Assembly (NCBI RefSeq): GCF_004348975.1
Contig: NZ_SMFP01000012.1
Location: forward strand, 1 to 64,000
DNA from: Antarcticimicrobium sediminis
Lineage (GTDB): Bacteria > Pseudomonadota > Alphaproteobacteria > Rhodobacterales > Rhodobacteraceae
Length of the DNA stretch: 64,000 nucleotides
Direction: 5' to 3'
The first letter of the stretch is position 1. Each line of letters starts with the position of its first letter. The translations under genes were made by a program, and so were the position numbers. This document shows, one piece after another, positions 63,826 through 64,000 of the stretch. The notes beneath the pieces were generated by a model. It saw nothing but the letters and a program-made list of their open reading frames with translations, searched no databases and was not told the DNA's origin.

Positions 63826-64000
63826 GGGCGGATCTGCTCGGCGTTTCATATTGGGACGCGGGCTGCGTCCGCCGGGCAGTTTAGCAAGTTGTTCCGGACT
63901 TGTCCCGCATCTGGGGCGCGACAGGGGGCGCAGATACCGCACCGGGGGAAATTTTTGTCCGCTGACTGGCGTGGAGGGTGGTTCCGGCCTATGCCAAGGC

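Overview
The window is high-GC chromosomal DNA of an alphaproteobacterium, most likely a member of the Rhodobacteraceae (Roseobacter group). The pointers are the housekeeping run infA-maf-rng-yacG, the run murA-DUF2948-hisD-UPF0262-LMW phosphatase, a taurine-type aminotransferase divergent from a MocR-type regulator, and the overall codon style. No rRNA, CRISPR array or replication origin is visible. Two tRNAs are present: Phe (GAA) and Thr (GGT).

Layout. (1) 1-956: debris of a mobile element (frameshifted tyrosine recombinase and a possible coupling-protein scrap). (2) 957-15898: a catabolic and uptake locus. It holds an M20 amidohydrolase, a complete Dpp/Opp-type ABC importer, a TauE/SafE exporter, an aldehyde dehydrogenase, a CobW GTPase, a YtcJ-like amidohydrolase, a TauR-like MocR regulator and, divergently, a taurine:pyruvate-type class III aminotransferase. 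Three control regions in this locus carry paired TGGACC-like direct repeats, each exactly 23 bp apart, which ties the genes into one probable regulon. A coherent reading is uptake of an amide, release and transamination of its amine, oxidation of the aldehyde and export of the acid, as in the taurine to sulfoacetate routes. (3) 16137-22973: tRNA-Phe and housekeeping genes. (4) 23185-25143: an RTX protein with two laminin-B-like domains. (5) 25249-31663: tRNA-Thr followed by an island-like stretch with an IS66 remnant, an archaic (Csu-type) chaperone-usher pilus operon whose chaperone is truncated to one domain, and an integrase remnant broken at a perfect 23-bp inverted repeat. (6) 31952-39673: a MacA/MacB-like three-gene ABC system, an amidase, a hotdog thioesterase, a divergent DgoK-like protein and an EthD-family protein.

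(7) 39674-63825: an exopolysaccharide locus. It contains a sugar-1-phosphate transferase, a CpsD-like ATPase with a degenerate P-loop, a Wzc/GumC-like chain-length protein, a Wzx flippase, a GT4, a secreted glycosidase-like protein, an SGNH-like esterase and a Wzy/ligase-like polymerase. Nested inside it is a tightly coupled hybrid natural-product operon on the minus strand: PKS (KS-AT-KR-DH-ACP-TE), GT2, NRPS (formyltransferase, partial C, A with an embedded luciferase-like monooxygenase, PCP) and 4'-phosphopantetheinyl transferase. The coding order continues into the SGNH and glycosidase genes. The simplest model is an N-terminally modified aminoacyl unit extended by one ketide unit, released by the thioesterase, and possibly glycosylated or linked to the polysaccharide. 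This nested system is the most novel candidate in the window.

Start codons were chosen from ribosome-binding sites, family N-termini and gene overlaps, and often differ from the longest open frame. Function calls rest on motif reading only; no database search was possible.
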